The notes beneath the pieces are model-generated. The model saw nothing but the letters and a program-made list of their open reading frames with translations. It did no database searches and was not told where the DNA came from. This document shows positions 1 through 12,253 of a stretch of DNA of 64,000 bases, one piece after another; position 1 is the stretch's first letter; each line of letters begins with the position of its first letter. The translations under genes and the position numbers were made by a program. This DNA comes from Tetrapyrgos nigripes (lineage: Eukaryota; Basidiomycota; Agaricomycetes; Agaricales; Campanellaceae), in contig JAACJM010000007.1 of the NCBI GenBank assembly GCA_013368315.1, positions 930,001-994,000 of the forward strand. The letters are read 5' to 3'.

Positions 1-1280
1 CCTCAATGCACTGCAGCTTTGGTGCTATGACAAATTCCTCTCTCTCAGCCCCTCCAAATCTGAGGTTATGATCTTTGGGGATGTCTGTCCAAGAGAAATT
101 TAGTCCATTGCTGCTATTGTCAGTCTTGTCAACCCTATCACTCAGCCAATCTTCTTGGTCAACAGGCATGTCCTAAAGCTCACTAACAAGTTCAAATATG
201 TTGGTATCCTCTTCTGTTCAGTTGACAGGGACATCTTTTCAGTCAAGTAAGCTGAGAAAGCGAATGCTGCAACTGTTTCCATTCATGGTATACTTGATAC
301 AGAGTGCTTGGTTGGTCAGGGTTGTATCCCTCCAAAATCTGCAAAGGAACTGTACACTGCACTAGTCAACTGTCACCTCATATTTGGTTGTGAGGTGGTC
401 CTTGACATCACTGACTCTGCCATCCACCTTCATGAAGAAGTCCAGCATTGCTTCTGGTGTCAGATTCTAGGTCTCTCAAAGAACTCTATCCTCACTCTAT
501 CATACCTGAAATATCTCTTCGAGCTCCCTCCAGACAAATATCCTCATGTTGCACTCAACCTGCTCCTCGCTCTCCATGCCAACAACATCTCCTGTTGGCT
601 CTCTGATCTGGATCTTGTTATTTGTTGCCTACCACATCCTCCTGATCTTCCTAAATAACTTCTTATCACCAGTGTCCATTGATGAGCTCATCAAAGATGT
701 TAAGTCTTACTCCAGCAAATTCCTGCTGGGACAGATTAACTCTTTTAGCCATCTGAGCCTCCTGCACAATCAGATTGAGCCCACAGACCCTGACTCTGAC
801 TCCTCCCCATCCTCACCAGTGCTGTGCCTTTGCCATTACCTACTCTGCACTCCTCACCATCAGCATTGCAAGTCTCTCACTTGTCTCCTTTGCAGTAATG
901 TCTCCCCTTGGGTCTTTTGCTGTTCTCCAGGTAGAACTCCCAGGGATGGTGATGATATACCATCCAAACTGTGCCATTTTTGCAAATCATCATATGAGAC
1001 CCCTGAGCATGTTCTTGTCCAATGCCTGCACCTCCCTCAAATTACTGCACTATGCTCCATCTTCCTACTCTCCATCCAGCTTGACCCCCTCAGTTCTTGA
1101 TCCAATCTCCATTCCTTTGAGTTGCTCAAATGTTGGATCTTCAATTGGAATTTGGTTGCTACTACTGCCAAATTCATACATAATGCTTTTACTATTTGGA
1201 AAGACAGGTGTGGTATCCCTCGAATTGATGAAATTTGGACAGATGAGCATGAATAACTTGCTCTTTCCTACATAACTCAC
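1..1280 (+). pseudogene. Non-LTR retrotransposon 3' end (reverse transcriptase C-terminal part), decayed
   Basis: The plus strand encodes, in several frames broken by stops, the C-terminal half of a LINE-type ORF2 protein. The start reads LSPSKSEVMIFG and then KYVGILF, which resembles the end of the reverse transcriptase palm/thumb. Residues from about 308-658 continue with LIFGCEVV...ILGL, the segment that follows RT in such elements. At about 970-1024 a zinc-knuckle-like motif CHFCKSSYETPEHVLVQC matches the zf-RVT pattern (C-x2-C ... EH-x4-C). The upstream RT catalytic part lies outside the window. In-frame stops and frame changes (for example near 103 and 249) show it is dead. The family assignment is by motif only. 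Confidence 0.6.
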
Positions 1281-1444
1281 ACTTTCCTCCTTCCCTCTTC
1301 CTTCCCTGTTGACCTGGCTTCTTGACCCGGCTTCTTCTGTGTTTCCTGGTTTCCCTGTGATAGCCTCTGTAATATACTTATCTCTACTTTTCTTTGTAAT
1401 TACCTACTTATGCCTCATGATTGCTTGCACTTTTCAACACAATC

Positions 1445-1893
1445 TGTCATGAACTGCTACAGTTCTTTGTCCTCCTTCCTCTTCTACTACACTATTGAAC
1501 CCGTTTTCTGATCATTTGTCTATTGCATTTCCTCAATAAACCTTTTAAACCTGATATTACTGACTTCGAACCTTATAGAACCTGTCAAACTCTATAATAA
1601 CTGTCAATCAATCTTCCATTCCATCGATCCTATCTTTACCCTACATTTCTCCACTTTCTCCTATGTTTCTCCTATCACTTATTCATTGTTCTTCTATATA
1701 AACCACTAGACATTCTAGCTAGTCCTTTAGTTCATTCACTTCGTCTCCGCTCTGTACTATACTACACAGTGTAGAGCCTAGTCAGCCTACTCTTTCTCTT
1801 TCTCTTTCTCTCTATCTCTCAATCAATCTCTTTGTATCTGTCCTCAAACTGTGTGACTTGGGTGGTTAATTGAGTGTACCAGCAACCTTGACA
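1445..1893 (+). mobile_element. Solo LTR of the Gypsy chromovirus family
   Basis: This 449-bp segment starts TGTCATGAACTGC and ends AGCAACCTTGACA. It is the reverse-complement counterpart of the two LTRs at 35784-36214 and 47451-47895. The 5 bases before it (1440-1444) and after it (1894-1898) are both CAATC, a 5-bp target duplication typical of Gypsy integrases. No internal element sequence is attached, so it is a solo LTR left by LTR-LTR recombination. Confidence 0.9.
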
Positions 1894-1898
1894 CAATC

Positions 1899-3700
1899 TC
1901 CCTAGGACCTCCAGCACTTTGGCGAGGTAGACGCTAATAGGTGGTTTTTGTAATTAAGTGCTAGGAACTACACCCAAACACAAAACCGTATACAAATGTA
2001 AATGAGATGAGTGTTCCAAGTAGTCAGAGTACTCAAACTCCCAGTTTACTTGTACTATAAGTACTTTTGATCGTGGTTTTTCAATGAAGTTAGCACTTAG
2101 TGCACGACACAATAAACACAAGTTTAACACCAAGGGGATCAATGAGTCCCAAATCAAACACTTAATAGACCAAAAGGTCAACACAAAGATCACAGTTATA
2201 ACCACAAAATGTTCAATTTTAGCTCTATTATCTCCAACACAATGTTTATACTTGTAGAGAGTGCAGTTAAGTTTGTTTAGAAGCTTTAGTCCGTGTTTCA
2301 CGTCCTCTACTATTGCTAGCGAGATCCAATACTCTACAGTACATGGCTTTGGTAGCTACTCATAATATCTGGTCCTTTTATACTACTAGCAGCTACAACT
2401 ATACAGTTATTTATTTATTTTTGATGTCCACTAAAAGGTATGTAGAGAAAATACAAAACAAATCAAAAAATTCATTAGCGAGTTCTACCTATTTCCTTGT
2501 AAGTAAAGACTTGCTTATTAAGGTATACAGAAACTGTCCAATATTATCTAAATATTTGTAGGAACTTTCTTCAGTCCTCTTTGTAAGCCATCTGGTGTTT
2601 TGTGTACCGTCCTGGTTAGCGAGCATTGCATCTATGACTCAGAATGCTCCACTTATGACTGCTAGATCCTTCATACACGTCCTTACACTAGGGGCATAGG
2701 GTTTTCTCGTAGTTTCTTTATTCCGTTCAGTTTTCCTTTCCCTTTTCTCCGATCTTGCATTGCCAACAGTCTACTACTTAGTCCTACATATGAGTCCAGC
2801 TCTTCTGCAGTCCTGTTCGCATACTTATTCACCCTTCAACACTTTCAATGCCTAGCTAGACACATACTGACAGATTTATCCTTATCCAGAAATACTGTTA
2901 CCCATTTGGGTTGTATTCTGATCATTTGGATGTACTGCAACTTAGTGCTTCTGTCCCTTATATTTCTGTGTAGAGATGTCTATTCACTATCCCCTCTGTA
3001 CTGATGGATAGCTGAACTCTCTGGGATCCTGTACATATATACTTTGTCCTACTTTTATCCACATGTACCTTTTACAGATACTGAAGATTCCCTCAAAGCC
3101 GTCTTTCTACTATGGGATTTACCAATATATAGATCTAGACCTAGTGTGCTTGTCTGCATGTCCTATCTTAGCGCTGTCTTCTCCGATCAACCTTTTGGCC
3201 AAGGATTGTGCTGCTTACGTGTTCCTATGCCCACGAATAGGGGCTATCTCGCACTTCACTGTCCCTTTGGATCACGCTAGCAGTACTAGTAGTTATAATA
3301 GGATTCGAAAGCCTTTGTAGGCTATCTCTATTATTTGGTGGGTCTGCTATCATAACTCCAACTCATACATATCTATCATAGTACTTAGAATGAGTTGCTT
3401 CTCCATCCATAAGCACTTAATATTATTGTATCATTGTTTTCTAGTCCTGCTAGGTATTAACTAGCAGTTCAGGGCTCACCCTAGTCCTCTTATTCCCTTA
3501 AAAGAACACGAAAACTGATATTATGGACCAAAATCTAAGTATGTATACGGCAATTTTGTACAGTGTATCAATGCCCTACCCTGCTGGTCAGGATGATTGG
3601 CTTTACTGAGCCTTTGCTTGCCACGCTAGATCCAGCAAGTGGATCCACGGATAGCTACCTACCATGTATTGTAGCTAGACGGGGCATGTATAAATCTCTC
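1899..3700. other. AT-rich stretch without recognisable gene
   Basis: Both strands hold only short open frames with no recognisable domain and no consistent exon structure. I see no RNA gene before the tRNA-like fragment at 3724. The base composition and stop density suggest old repeat-derived DNA. Confidence 0.4.
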
Positions 3701-3723
3701 TCTTCTCTCATCTCGGTAAGCTC

Positions 3724-3759
3724 TGCGGGGGGTGCTGGGTTCAATTCCCAGTGTGTCCA
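3724..3759 (+). tRNA. tRNA-Ala-like 3' half (fragment)
   Basis: This 36-base stretch can be read as the 3' half of a tRNA. It gives position 38, anticodon-stem 3' strand GCGGG, a 5-base variable loop, a perfect T stem and loop (CTGGG-TTCAATT-CCCAG), acceptor strand TGTGTCC and discriminator A. It is nearly identical to the 3' half of the fuller copy at 57677-57786 (minus). The 5' half (D arm and anticodon) is not recognisable upstream, so it is a fragment or SINE head rather than a working tRNA gene. Confidence 0.55.
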
Positions 3760-4024
3760 ATGACGAATCATCTTCCCTTGGTTTTTGCTTCTGAGTTTAT
3801 TCTTACTACTTGCGACTTTCTCTTGCACAAGTTGTTTTGGGGTTTTAGGCCATGTCTGATATATACATGAGAATTTGTCAGGCAGAAGTAAAAAAGCAAA
3901 TTTCAATCAACTGTGATCTCCAAACCTTACATAATCACATCCGGCTGTGTGAACTGGTGGATCACAGCATACACGTGACTACTCTGTGAACGCGGTCCTG
4001 AAACACAGCAGGGCGCGGACCATA

Positions 4025-4823
4025 TTTGCCTGCCATTTTTGCGGACTCTTAAATGACGGATAGTTCACACCATTTTGAGTGAGATAAAATCAAGTGTATT
4101 TGCTGCCAAAAACTGGGTCACGAACACTCAAATTATGTGCTTAAGTTTTTCTGTGCTAAACCTTTATTCATTTGTGACCAAAAAAGGGAAGCAACATTAG
4201 AATTTTCTTTTGTGAGAAAATGCGCCAAAAGGTACAATCAGTATTTGTGTGCCAGATTCCGGCGAGTAAAAGGAAGTTCTTTTGTGAGAAAATGTGTCAA
4301 AAGGTATGATCAGTATTTGTGTGCCGGATTCCGGTGAGTAAAAGGAAAAGTAATTCAGACACAGTATTGAATCCGGCACACAAATACTGTACTATCTCAA
4401 TCAATTCGCGAAACTTTTTTTCGCGATTCTAGCTGAGTGACCTGTGACACAGGAAAATTTTCGCTAATTTCGTGAAATTTTGACCTGTTTCTAGCTGTTT
4501 TTGGTAGATTTTTAGTGACCGTTCGGTTGTCCCTTTCGCGAATGGGCCTCCGTGACAACGGACAGCTCGGGAAAATTCACGAATTGATTGAATTAGTACA
4601 GTACTGATCATACCTTTTGGCGCATTTTCTCACAAAAGAAAATTCTAGTACTATGTGCTTCCCTTTTTGATCACAAATGAATAAAGGTTTAGCACAGAAA
4701 AACTTAAGCACATGATTTAAGTATTTGTGACCCAGTTTTTGGCAGCAAATACACTTGATTTTATCTTGCTCAAAATGGTGTGAACTATCCGTCATTTAAG
4801 AGTCCGCAAAAATGGCAGGCAAA
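4025..4823. mobile_element. Inverted-repeat element with about 230-bp arms
   Basis: The left arm beginning TTTGCCTGCCATTTTTGCGG at 4025 recurs inverted ending at 4823. The similarity continues inwards for more than 200 bp: both arms contain the segments AATGACGGATAG, TAAACCTTTATTCAT and AAATGCGCCAAAAGGTA in mirrored order. The centre holds a second local inverted pair (ATCCGGCACACAAATACTG). There is no coding capacity for a transposase. I could not find a clear target duplication, so the superfamily is unknown. Confidence 0.7.
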
Positions 4824-5329
4824 GCCCGGCTGTGAAAACATCGCAGGGAGAGCCAGAGTCCTCCTATCCCGCTCCTCTACTTCGGAACAGCACCTATGAA
4901 TGCCCAGCTGGTGCCTCTCACTTTTATTGACCCGGCTGTCACTGCTCTTTCATCACCAGTCTCAGATGAAAGCACAAATTGTTGGAAGCGCGCAGTCGTA
5001 GCACCGTGAATACGCGTTTATGATTTTTTCATTTCTTATTTCCTTTCTTTCACCAATGGCACTGTAAATAGTATGTATACCTACCTAAATTAATATCTCC
5101 ACACCCTTGTCTCGTATATTCTGACAGAGATGAACTAAGGTGAGCTACTACTCTAATTACTTGTTTCTTCTACCTGATCTTTACTTACATGCCTGTATTC
5201 TTTCTTCAGTCTCTTCATTCTACTTATGTATTGGATTCTCTACTCTAGACACTTCAGTAGTAATTACATAGGTGCCAACTTCTTTCCGTACATGTATGTC
5301 GATCAATAGTACTGCAGCTTCCAAAATTC

Positions 5330-7260
5330 TACTGAAGCCTCATAGTCTTCAATGAAAGATAAAGTTAGTTGGACTACTGGTCTCCAAAATATTTCATTGA
5401 AGAATATGAACTATTCAATGAAAGATAAAAAGCTACCATCACTGAATCTTTCATTGAATATTTGAAAGAATTCAATTGAACATAAATGACCACTAGAGCA
5501 CTCAGAATCTTCTATTGAACATGGCAAATTCTTCAATGAAATATATAGGCTACTGGTCTTCAAAACCTTCAATTGAAGGTACTGTAGTGCTCTATTGAAG
5601 ACTCATGACTAGAAATCTTTGTTGCCTTTCATTGAAGATTATGATATCTTCAATGAAAAATTAGGATTTCAAGTCTTCTGATCCTTCAATTGAAGGTACT
5701 GGAGTGTTCTATTGAAGATTCATGACTAGAAATCTTTGGTGCCTTTCATTCAATGAAGACTCAAATAAAATATTAATGCCCTCAAGTCTCCAACACCTTC
5801 CATTGAGGACAGACACCCTAGGCTTCCTCAAAAGGAAGAAGCATGAAATTCTACAAGTATGAGGTGCAATGAGGTTTTTGAATAATCAAGGGAGGTGAGC
5901 TAAGGAAGGCACTCCGTATGAGTATTGTTCACTGACTGTAGTGTTGATACCAAGCTGATAACACCAGAAGAGCAAGCAGTTGACAAGCATGAAGTATCCT
6001 ATAGATGGTTGGATCTATCATACTATGTAGGAATTTTGGGAGCAATAAGCAGGAGCAACATATATTGTGTGAACAATGTTTTGAGGAAGGAATGACATCG
6101 GTCTACTGCATATGCCCAGACCAGGCTTTTCACCAATGTAGGAAATAGTTTTCTAGATGAGTTTCTCAGTCAAGAGCTGAAAGTTGAGAGCGGAATCGGC
6201 ATCAGGAAAATATGACACCAACTGAGTAAGGTGAGGGCTTGAAGAATCAAAAAGTCTCCGCATTGAGTTCCTTCTTTGTTGGTTCTCCACTGGCAGGATG
6301 TAACATCTGGCCAAAGCAAACCCAAAAGGCCATATAATAAACTAATAATCTAAACCTTCCATAGAATATTTTGAAGATTTGATTGAAACTTTGTCAATGG
6401 TGGAGCTGAAAAATCTTCGATGGAACAATACCAGTGTTCAATTGCATGTACAGTTGAAAAGCTTCAATAGAATACTCTGAAGATTCAATTGAACAATTGT
6501 CAATGAAGGGAGCTGAAAAGTCTTCAATGGAACACTACTAATGTTCAATTGAATGTGTGCGGCAATCTCCTATGCTCAAAGATGTGTGAATGCAAGTGTT
6601 CAAGCAAACATAGCTTTTTTTCAACGGTACTGATTATAATTTCCAATGCCTACTAAAACCAGCTACTCTGCACACATTTCATAACCCACCTCTCACCTAT
6701 CTCTGCTAACATTCCTCCAAAGTAATCAGATAGTGTACTCACAGATATGGCAGGTTAGGACTGAAAATAAATGCCAGTCAGTGTTTACTCTGTGCGCGTT
6801 TCATAACTCACCTCTCACCTATCTCTGCTGACGTTCCTCTGAAGTAATCAGATGGTGTACTCACCAATATGGCAGGTTAGGACTGAAAATAAATGCCAGT
6901 GAGTGTTTAGGATGGCCCAGTCTCACTGAAATGCTCCTATGAATTCAATGCATCAGAAACTCACTGTGATGAGACAGGCTATAGCTATGAAGTTACTAGT
7001 ACATTTAAGTGTTCTAAATCTTTCATTGAACATTTTATACACTTCAATTGAAGATAAATGACCATTACTCCTCAGAATCTTCTATTGAAAATGGGAAAGG
7101 CTTCAATGAAAGATAATGGCTCTGGTCTTCAAAACCTTCAATTGAATGTATCATAGTGTTCTACTGAAGATCTCAGTCTTCAATGAAAGATTAATGTTCT
7201 CAACTCTTTAAACCCTTCAATTGAAGTACTATAGTGTTCCATTGAATATTGTTGATGGAC
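5330..7260. repeat. Dispersed array of TTCAATTGAA / TTCAATGAAAGA motifs
   Basis: Three clusters (about 5340-5810, 6355-6565 and 7017-7255) are packed with the self-complementary decamer TTCAATTGAA (for example 5471-5480, 5568-5577, 5685-5694) and one-base relatives such as CTTCAATGAAAGA and CTATTGAAGA, spaced roughly 20-60 bp. Larger blocks repeat too: ACTGTAGTGCTCTATTGAAG recurs nearly unchanged about 120 bp later. No coding sequence overlaps. Such clusters resemble the subterminal motif arrays of large DNA transposons, but no termini were identified. Confidence 0.6.
6664..6907. repeat. Tandem duplication, unit of 122 bp, two copies
   Basis: The 122-bp block starting TACTCTGCACACATTTCATA at 6664 is repeated with about ten substitutions starting at 6786. 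Both copies contain CACCTCTCACCTATCTCTGC and end with TGGCAGGTTAGGACTGAAAA. It lies between two of the TTCAATTGAA clusters. Confidence 0.85.
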
Positions 7261-7891
7261 ATCCCATCCCAATCTGGTACCAGCTGGTATGTGTTTCTCT
7301 GCCCAGATTCTCATTTTGTGGACACAAGGAGACTCCCAGTTCTCATTCAAAATAGCCAGCTAGCATGTAGCTACCTCACTGCAAAAGTTACACCCACTTT
7401 TTGCACAAGAACTTTGGGGGAGTGAATATGTACAGACAAATGAATGAATCAAATTTTATTTGACTCTAATGTTGATATTATATGCAAAAGAGACTGACTA
7501 CATAAAGTGCAGGAAGCTAGAAGGCTGTATGTGCTGGAGTCCGCATCTGAGGGATGGAGGAAAGGGTGAGAGTAGTCAGCAGGAAATGTGACACTTCGCA
7601 TCCAGAGAAGTTGTGAATCACATTGTGAATTGAGGGGTTGAAATTGTGAATTGGCGGGCTCAAAATTGTGAATCGTCGAGACTTCTCCTTTCCCATCTGC
7701 CAAAAAGTGTGAATCGAGTCGACTTGGCAAGAGAAGTCAACACATGGGAAAGCTTTGTCAGACACAGGTTTTTGGCAGGCGCGCCAGCCAAATCACAGCC
7801 CAACGTGGTTCACACTGGGTTCAAACTTCAGCACGCAGTTCACAACACTTTGCTAAAGACTGAGTGGGTTTATGGTCCATTGTCTTGGGTT

Positions 7892-7940
7892 CCCATGGCA
7901 GTCAACTGGCATGATCCCACACCATGTTGACTGCCATGGG
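7892..7940. repeat. Perfect 15-bp hairpin with 19-base loop
   Basis: CCCATGGCAGTCAAC at 7892-7906 is followed after 19 bases by its exact reverse complement at 7926-7940. No U-run follows, so it is not a bacterial-type terminator. It may be the core of a short inverted-repeat element. Confidence 0.8.
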
Positions 7941-9202
7941 TTCAGGATCTACAGTCCCCTGCTTCTTTGTCCATAAAATACCTTAAATAAAGATACTGTA
8001 GGTTCTCTGAGACTGACCAATATTTTTTTTGAGCTGGAGACAGTGTTTCCAATTGAAATAAGTGTTTTATTTTCAGCATTCTCAATATAAAAAGGCTGCA
8101 GCTTGGAGCCATCCTGCAAAACACCATACTGCAATTGCAACATTAGAATTATTATTGTGTGACTGAAGATTCATGAGTTGTCAGTTTCTAACTTCCAAGA
8201 GTCTGTTCATTCTAGATTTGTGAAAGAGTGCCAAATCATGAGGTGAGGATGGGGAAATGGATGGTTAATCTGGGCTTGAGCTTCAGCAGTGAAAAATTTA
8301 GATCCAAAGGCCCACTAATAATATCAGTATGCATAGAGATTTACCTAGATAAAGGTCAGAAGGAGGAGGAGGAGCACCTCAACATCACAACATTCCAAGT
8401 ATATAGACATGCCAAGCCTGCCTGGGTATGCAAACTGTACAGTAATGAAAATTGTTGAAGCTCACAGTAATTCTGTGAATAATGCCAAAATTTTAATGTC
8501 TAAGGTAAGTGCAAGCTCTTCCCATAAGTGGTAGGGGCCAAAGGGTCTTCTCACAGGTATGTTCCTTAGCACCTGTCACCCATCTGTCCCTTTCCACTGC
8601 CTATGTGTCATCATTGCATGTTCCCAAGCCAGATAGGATGACACATTAATAGATAGATATGGTCTGGACAGCATTAACGTTCCTTGCAGGAATATCCTCA
8701 AAAATTTTCTCAAAACAAAAAAAAACTATTTGTTCACATGTGCACACAGCAGCCCAGGAAATATCCACTCATTCCTGCTGCAAGGTGCACAACTCATGGA
8801 TATCAATCCCCTATTCATTCAGATAACCATGACTGTATGTAGGATTGCTTTTCATAACCAAGCTTCATCAGGGATTTTGAGAATTTTTGCCCAGTATCGG
8901 GACTCAGAAAACTTCATCAGAACCCATCTTTTCTCCTTGCTAGGCTTCACCATCCCATTGTAGGACCTTACAATATGATGGCCCACATTCAGCATTTGTG
9001 GGATAGCTCATGGCTATGGAGGTGAGTGTAGATTACCATCTGACCTTGTAGCAAGATACACTGGTCCTTGCTAGTCCTCGCTGTCAACAACGTCGAGCTG
9101 CAGTCTCTTCCCTCAAATTTTGTGTGACACAGCCACCAAAATGTGGCCAGAGCTGGGATACAAACTGATGGCCTTGTATAGCTTCTTTTGATACACTGAC
9201 AG
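7941..9202. other. Stretch without recognisable gene
   Basis: Only short open frames, none with a recognisable domain or a convincing splice pattern, are present on either strand. I see no RNA gene or repeat array here. Confidence 0.4.
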
Positions 9203-9210
9203 CTTCTATA

Positions 9211-9664
9211 CAGTGTTCGCTCTAAGGCCTTAAAGGCTTAACTTGGGCTCAATTAAGGGCCTGATTTAAGGGTTTTTAAGGTCTTACTAGAAAAAATTTT
9301 CTGCACTCTTGAGTTGCTCTAGACATATTTTTCAATGCTTTTCACTGCTTTTGTATCATCTTATAGTCAACCATTGTCCTCCACACATTTATACATGCAA
9401 TCATTCATGCCACTGGTGCAGTACAAAGCCAACTGTACAGATTTATGAAGAATTCAATGACAAGCTTGGAAAGCTTGCAGAAAGGTAAAATTTTTGTCTG
9501 TAAGAAACTCCCAAAATAGAAATTTGTGCCCAATAAATCACGTGTCAGCCATACTTTAAGCCTTAATCAAGGCCCATTAAGGGTGCCCGAGGCCATTAGG
9601 CCTTAATTTGTTAACAGATTAAGCCCTTAACTTAATTAAGGCTTAACCCTTTGGGCGAACACTG
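9211..9664. mobile_element. Non-autonomous hAT element (MITE)
   Basis: The 454-bp element starts CAGTGTTCGC and ends with the exact inverse GCGAACACTG. It is flanked by identical 8-bp duplications CTTCTATA at 9203-9210 and 9665-9672. The CAGTG terminus and 8-bp duplication are hallmarks of the hAT superfamily. Inside, both ends are rich in AAGGCCTTAA/TTAAGGC motifs in mirrored orientation, the usual subterminal repeats. It has no coding capacity. Confidence 0.93.
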
Positions 9665-9672
9665 CTTCTATA

Positions 9673-11223
9673 AGGGATTTTGTAGCTACATATAGCCCTC
9701 ATTCATCAATACGCAGAGTTTATGAACTTTTTAGTGCCAATCCCCTCCCTTATCTATTTGTAGGCAGAGTACAATTGCCATTCTCTTGTTGCCCCCACCT
9801 CCCTCTTCCCCCAGAAAGGGTCCACTCTAGAGGCGATGGAGTATATAGAATCAACTCGAGATGTCATTTAATAAGGAACATTGTCAGATAACAAGGGATA
9901 GTATTGGATGTGTTTAACCTGCAGAAAATTGGCAGATCCAATCAAGTGGACATTCCCATCAACCTAACTGGGCTTCACAGTGTATAAACTGTATTTTGAT
10001 GATTTTTCCTCATTTTTCAGTGGCCTCAAGGCCAGGTACTCAACCTTGTTTCTCAGTGCAGATTCCTGATGCCCAAAGTACATAGCCTTATTTGCTGGCT
10101 TCAGATTTATCTGGTTGGACATGTCATTTTCATCATTTCTCTCAAATCCTCAGACCCCCACCACTACATTCATGTCAGCTTCACCACCACCTTTATACAC
10201 ACCCATTTTTCATTGACTATCTTTACTGGAAGGGTGTGTAGTCAAGCATCTTTAGCTTATCGGACTCATTCTCGCCACACTTCAGTGCTGGCCCACACCC
10301 CCTTCATTACGAGGCCAAAGAATGAGGCTGAGTTCTTTACACCCATTTTCTGCTTGTGGCTATACAAATTGTTCCTGTTTTTTCCCAGTCCTTTGTCTCC
10401 AGTTTTTCCCTTGCCCCCTGACTGCTCATACTGATATTGCAAATATATGTATACGTTTGTTTTTGCAGCCACACTCGCCAATTCATCTAAATGCTACATC
10501 ATTACAATAATCATTCTCCTTGTCTTTCTCAGTCAGGTCAACGCTGTGTTCCTGCCCACTTCAATTCAACTCCGCTTTTCATTGTCACCAGCCTCTCTTC
10601 TCTGCTTGTCCTCCATGACTCAAAACATTGTCTCCAGTACTGGCCCTGGATCTTCTGATGCAGGTTCTCCATTGAACGTGTCTCGTCTGCTCCTTGCAGC
10701 ATTCACATTACCAACAAGCTTCAAACATCAGTCTTTCTGTGACTTCTGCGAGTTCGGGTGATTCCATGGCAGTTAATTCTCCTGGAACGGGATTCCAATG
10801 GTGCTTAGCATGAGCTCAGCAGGGAGCTCTACTACAGTGTTATGAGTCAATGGGGATGGGACAGAATGGAGAGTCTGGAGGAGAACATTTGACAAGTGAG
10901 AAGTTGGAGAGAAGAGACCTGGATGAAGGGAAGGTGTACCTTTGATAGGGGGAGCAGTTTTGGTGAGTGGTTCTTTTGACTTGCAAAACCAGTATTTCTA
11001 TATGTTTGTACATGAGAAAAAAATCAATTACTAGTCTGTGGTGAACCCTGTGGCCTCGTACTCGCCATGCCTCAGCGCTGGCCCACACCCCTTTCATAAA
11101 ATAAGTATAATGAGCAGAGCAGTAAGATAGGCAAGTCAGTAATGTTAGTAAATATGCAGCAAACATCTTAAAGAAAGGGCCAAGCAAGTTACAGACAGAA
11201 GAAATGGTGAATAGGGGGCAACT
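9673..11223. repeat. Repeat-derived stretch with a shared 36-bp segment
   Basis: The segment CTCGCCA...GCTGGCCCACACCCC at 10271-10307 recurs at 11061-11096 in the same orientation. The neighbouring block TTACGAGGCC(A/G)AAGAATGAGG at about 10310-10330 recurs inverted at about 12750-12780. Open frames of up to 121 codons here show no recognisable domain. I see no gene. Confidence 0.45.
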
Positions 11224-11673
11224 ATGAAGGGAAAAAGCGACGCGCGTAGGTCAGGTGGCGAAGCCAAACAATCCCCGACTCTGACCGAAGGGAGGAAGAG
11301 GGAGTGTCCAACCGAGTGGAGCTGCCGTCACTGCCGAGCGGAGTTTGAATCTCTCTGGAGATCTCCGGAAGATGTCCATTTTTCTACTACCTGTGCAACA
11401 GCAAGAACTCATTGTCGGCTTCTTTCAAGCTGTGTATTTGCTGCTCATGGTGAACTATTTCACGGTATAGCACACACCAGTACCAGGCCGTATGCGCAGT
11501 TCTTGATGATTGATAAATTGATCCGCGGGAACAGCTTTCATGTGACTTGTTCCTAATTCTCCGTCGTTCTCCGCGGTTCCATAGCAATCATTGGATTGGA
11601 AATTGGATTGGAAAAAAAAAAATAGTTATATATCAATCCGCCTCATCTCAGAATTCGTTCATCACCATCCACC

Positions 11674-12084
11674 ATGAGACTCGTTGATTACCTTCATGAA
11701 GCTGCTGCTGCTGATCCTATCTTTCTTTCTCTTCCAACTGAGAGTCTGTCTCAATATTTGGAATGACTGCCTGTCCTGGACCTTTGTCAAATACAACGTC
11801 GAATTGATCGCTATGTGCCCAATAAACAACTGAAACATACGCGAGCTGAACAGATTGCTAGATTTGTTGTTGACAATTTCTCTATGAGTAACACCAAATT
11901 GTTACCTACTGCTGAGCATCAATACCATGCAAAGTACCTATTTGTAGACCAGAAACTCGGACCAGGCTTTAGTCATCTCCTTGGGGAGAAGGTGCTGTAC
12001 GCCAAAGCGAGTCTGCCTATACTACTTACCTGGAGTCGGGGGTGGCGCACCTGTGCGCCATTGAGATTACAAAGGGAAAAGTAA
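11674..12084 (+). pseudogene. Decayed coding fragment, probably transposon-derived
   Basis: From ATG at 11674 a frame reads MRLVDYLHEAAAADPIFLSL, meets a stop at 11762, and continues in a shifted frame with RRIDRYVPNKQLKHTRAEQI and FVVDNFSMSNTKLLPTAEHQ. The protein-like composition over about 110 codons suggests a real former gene. A second piece appears beyond the mariner-like insertion at 13193 (TNPVEKLFGIVQTMNSTDSG), which resembles a segment seen in fungal transposase-like proteins. Whether the two belong together is inference. Confidence 0.4.
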
Positions 12085-12253
12085 TGCGCGTCGGGTGGGC
12101 AGTGACCGGTGAAGCCAAACAAACAGCGGAGTTTAAATTTTCGCTTAAGTGCTAATTCGGCTATGACGCTTAACACCTTAACACGCTTAACGCATTTCTC
12201 AGGGCTTGTCCCATTCTTTATAGATATAGATCTATATAGATGTGTGTGGCTTA

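Noticed and set aside
7892..7940. Hairpin as a transcription terminator
   Set aside because: Intrinsic terminators of this type are bacterial, no T-run follows, and no gene ends here.
10069..10761. Three overlapping plus-strand frames of 62-121 codons
   Set aside because: Compositional frames in pyrimidine-rich repeat DNA. Part of the sequence is repeated at 11061-11096 and no domain is visible.
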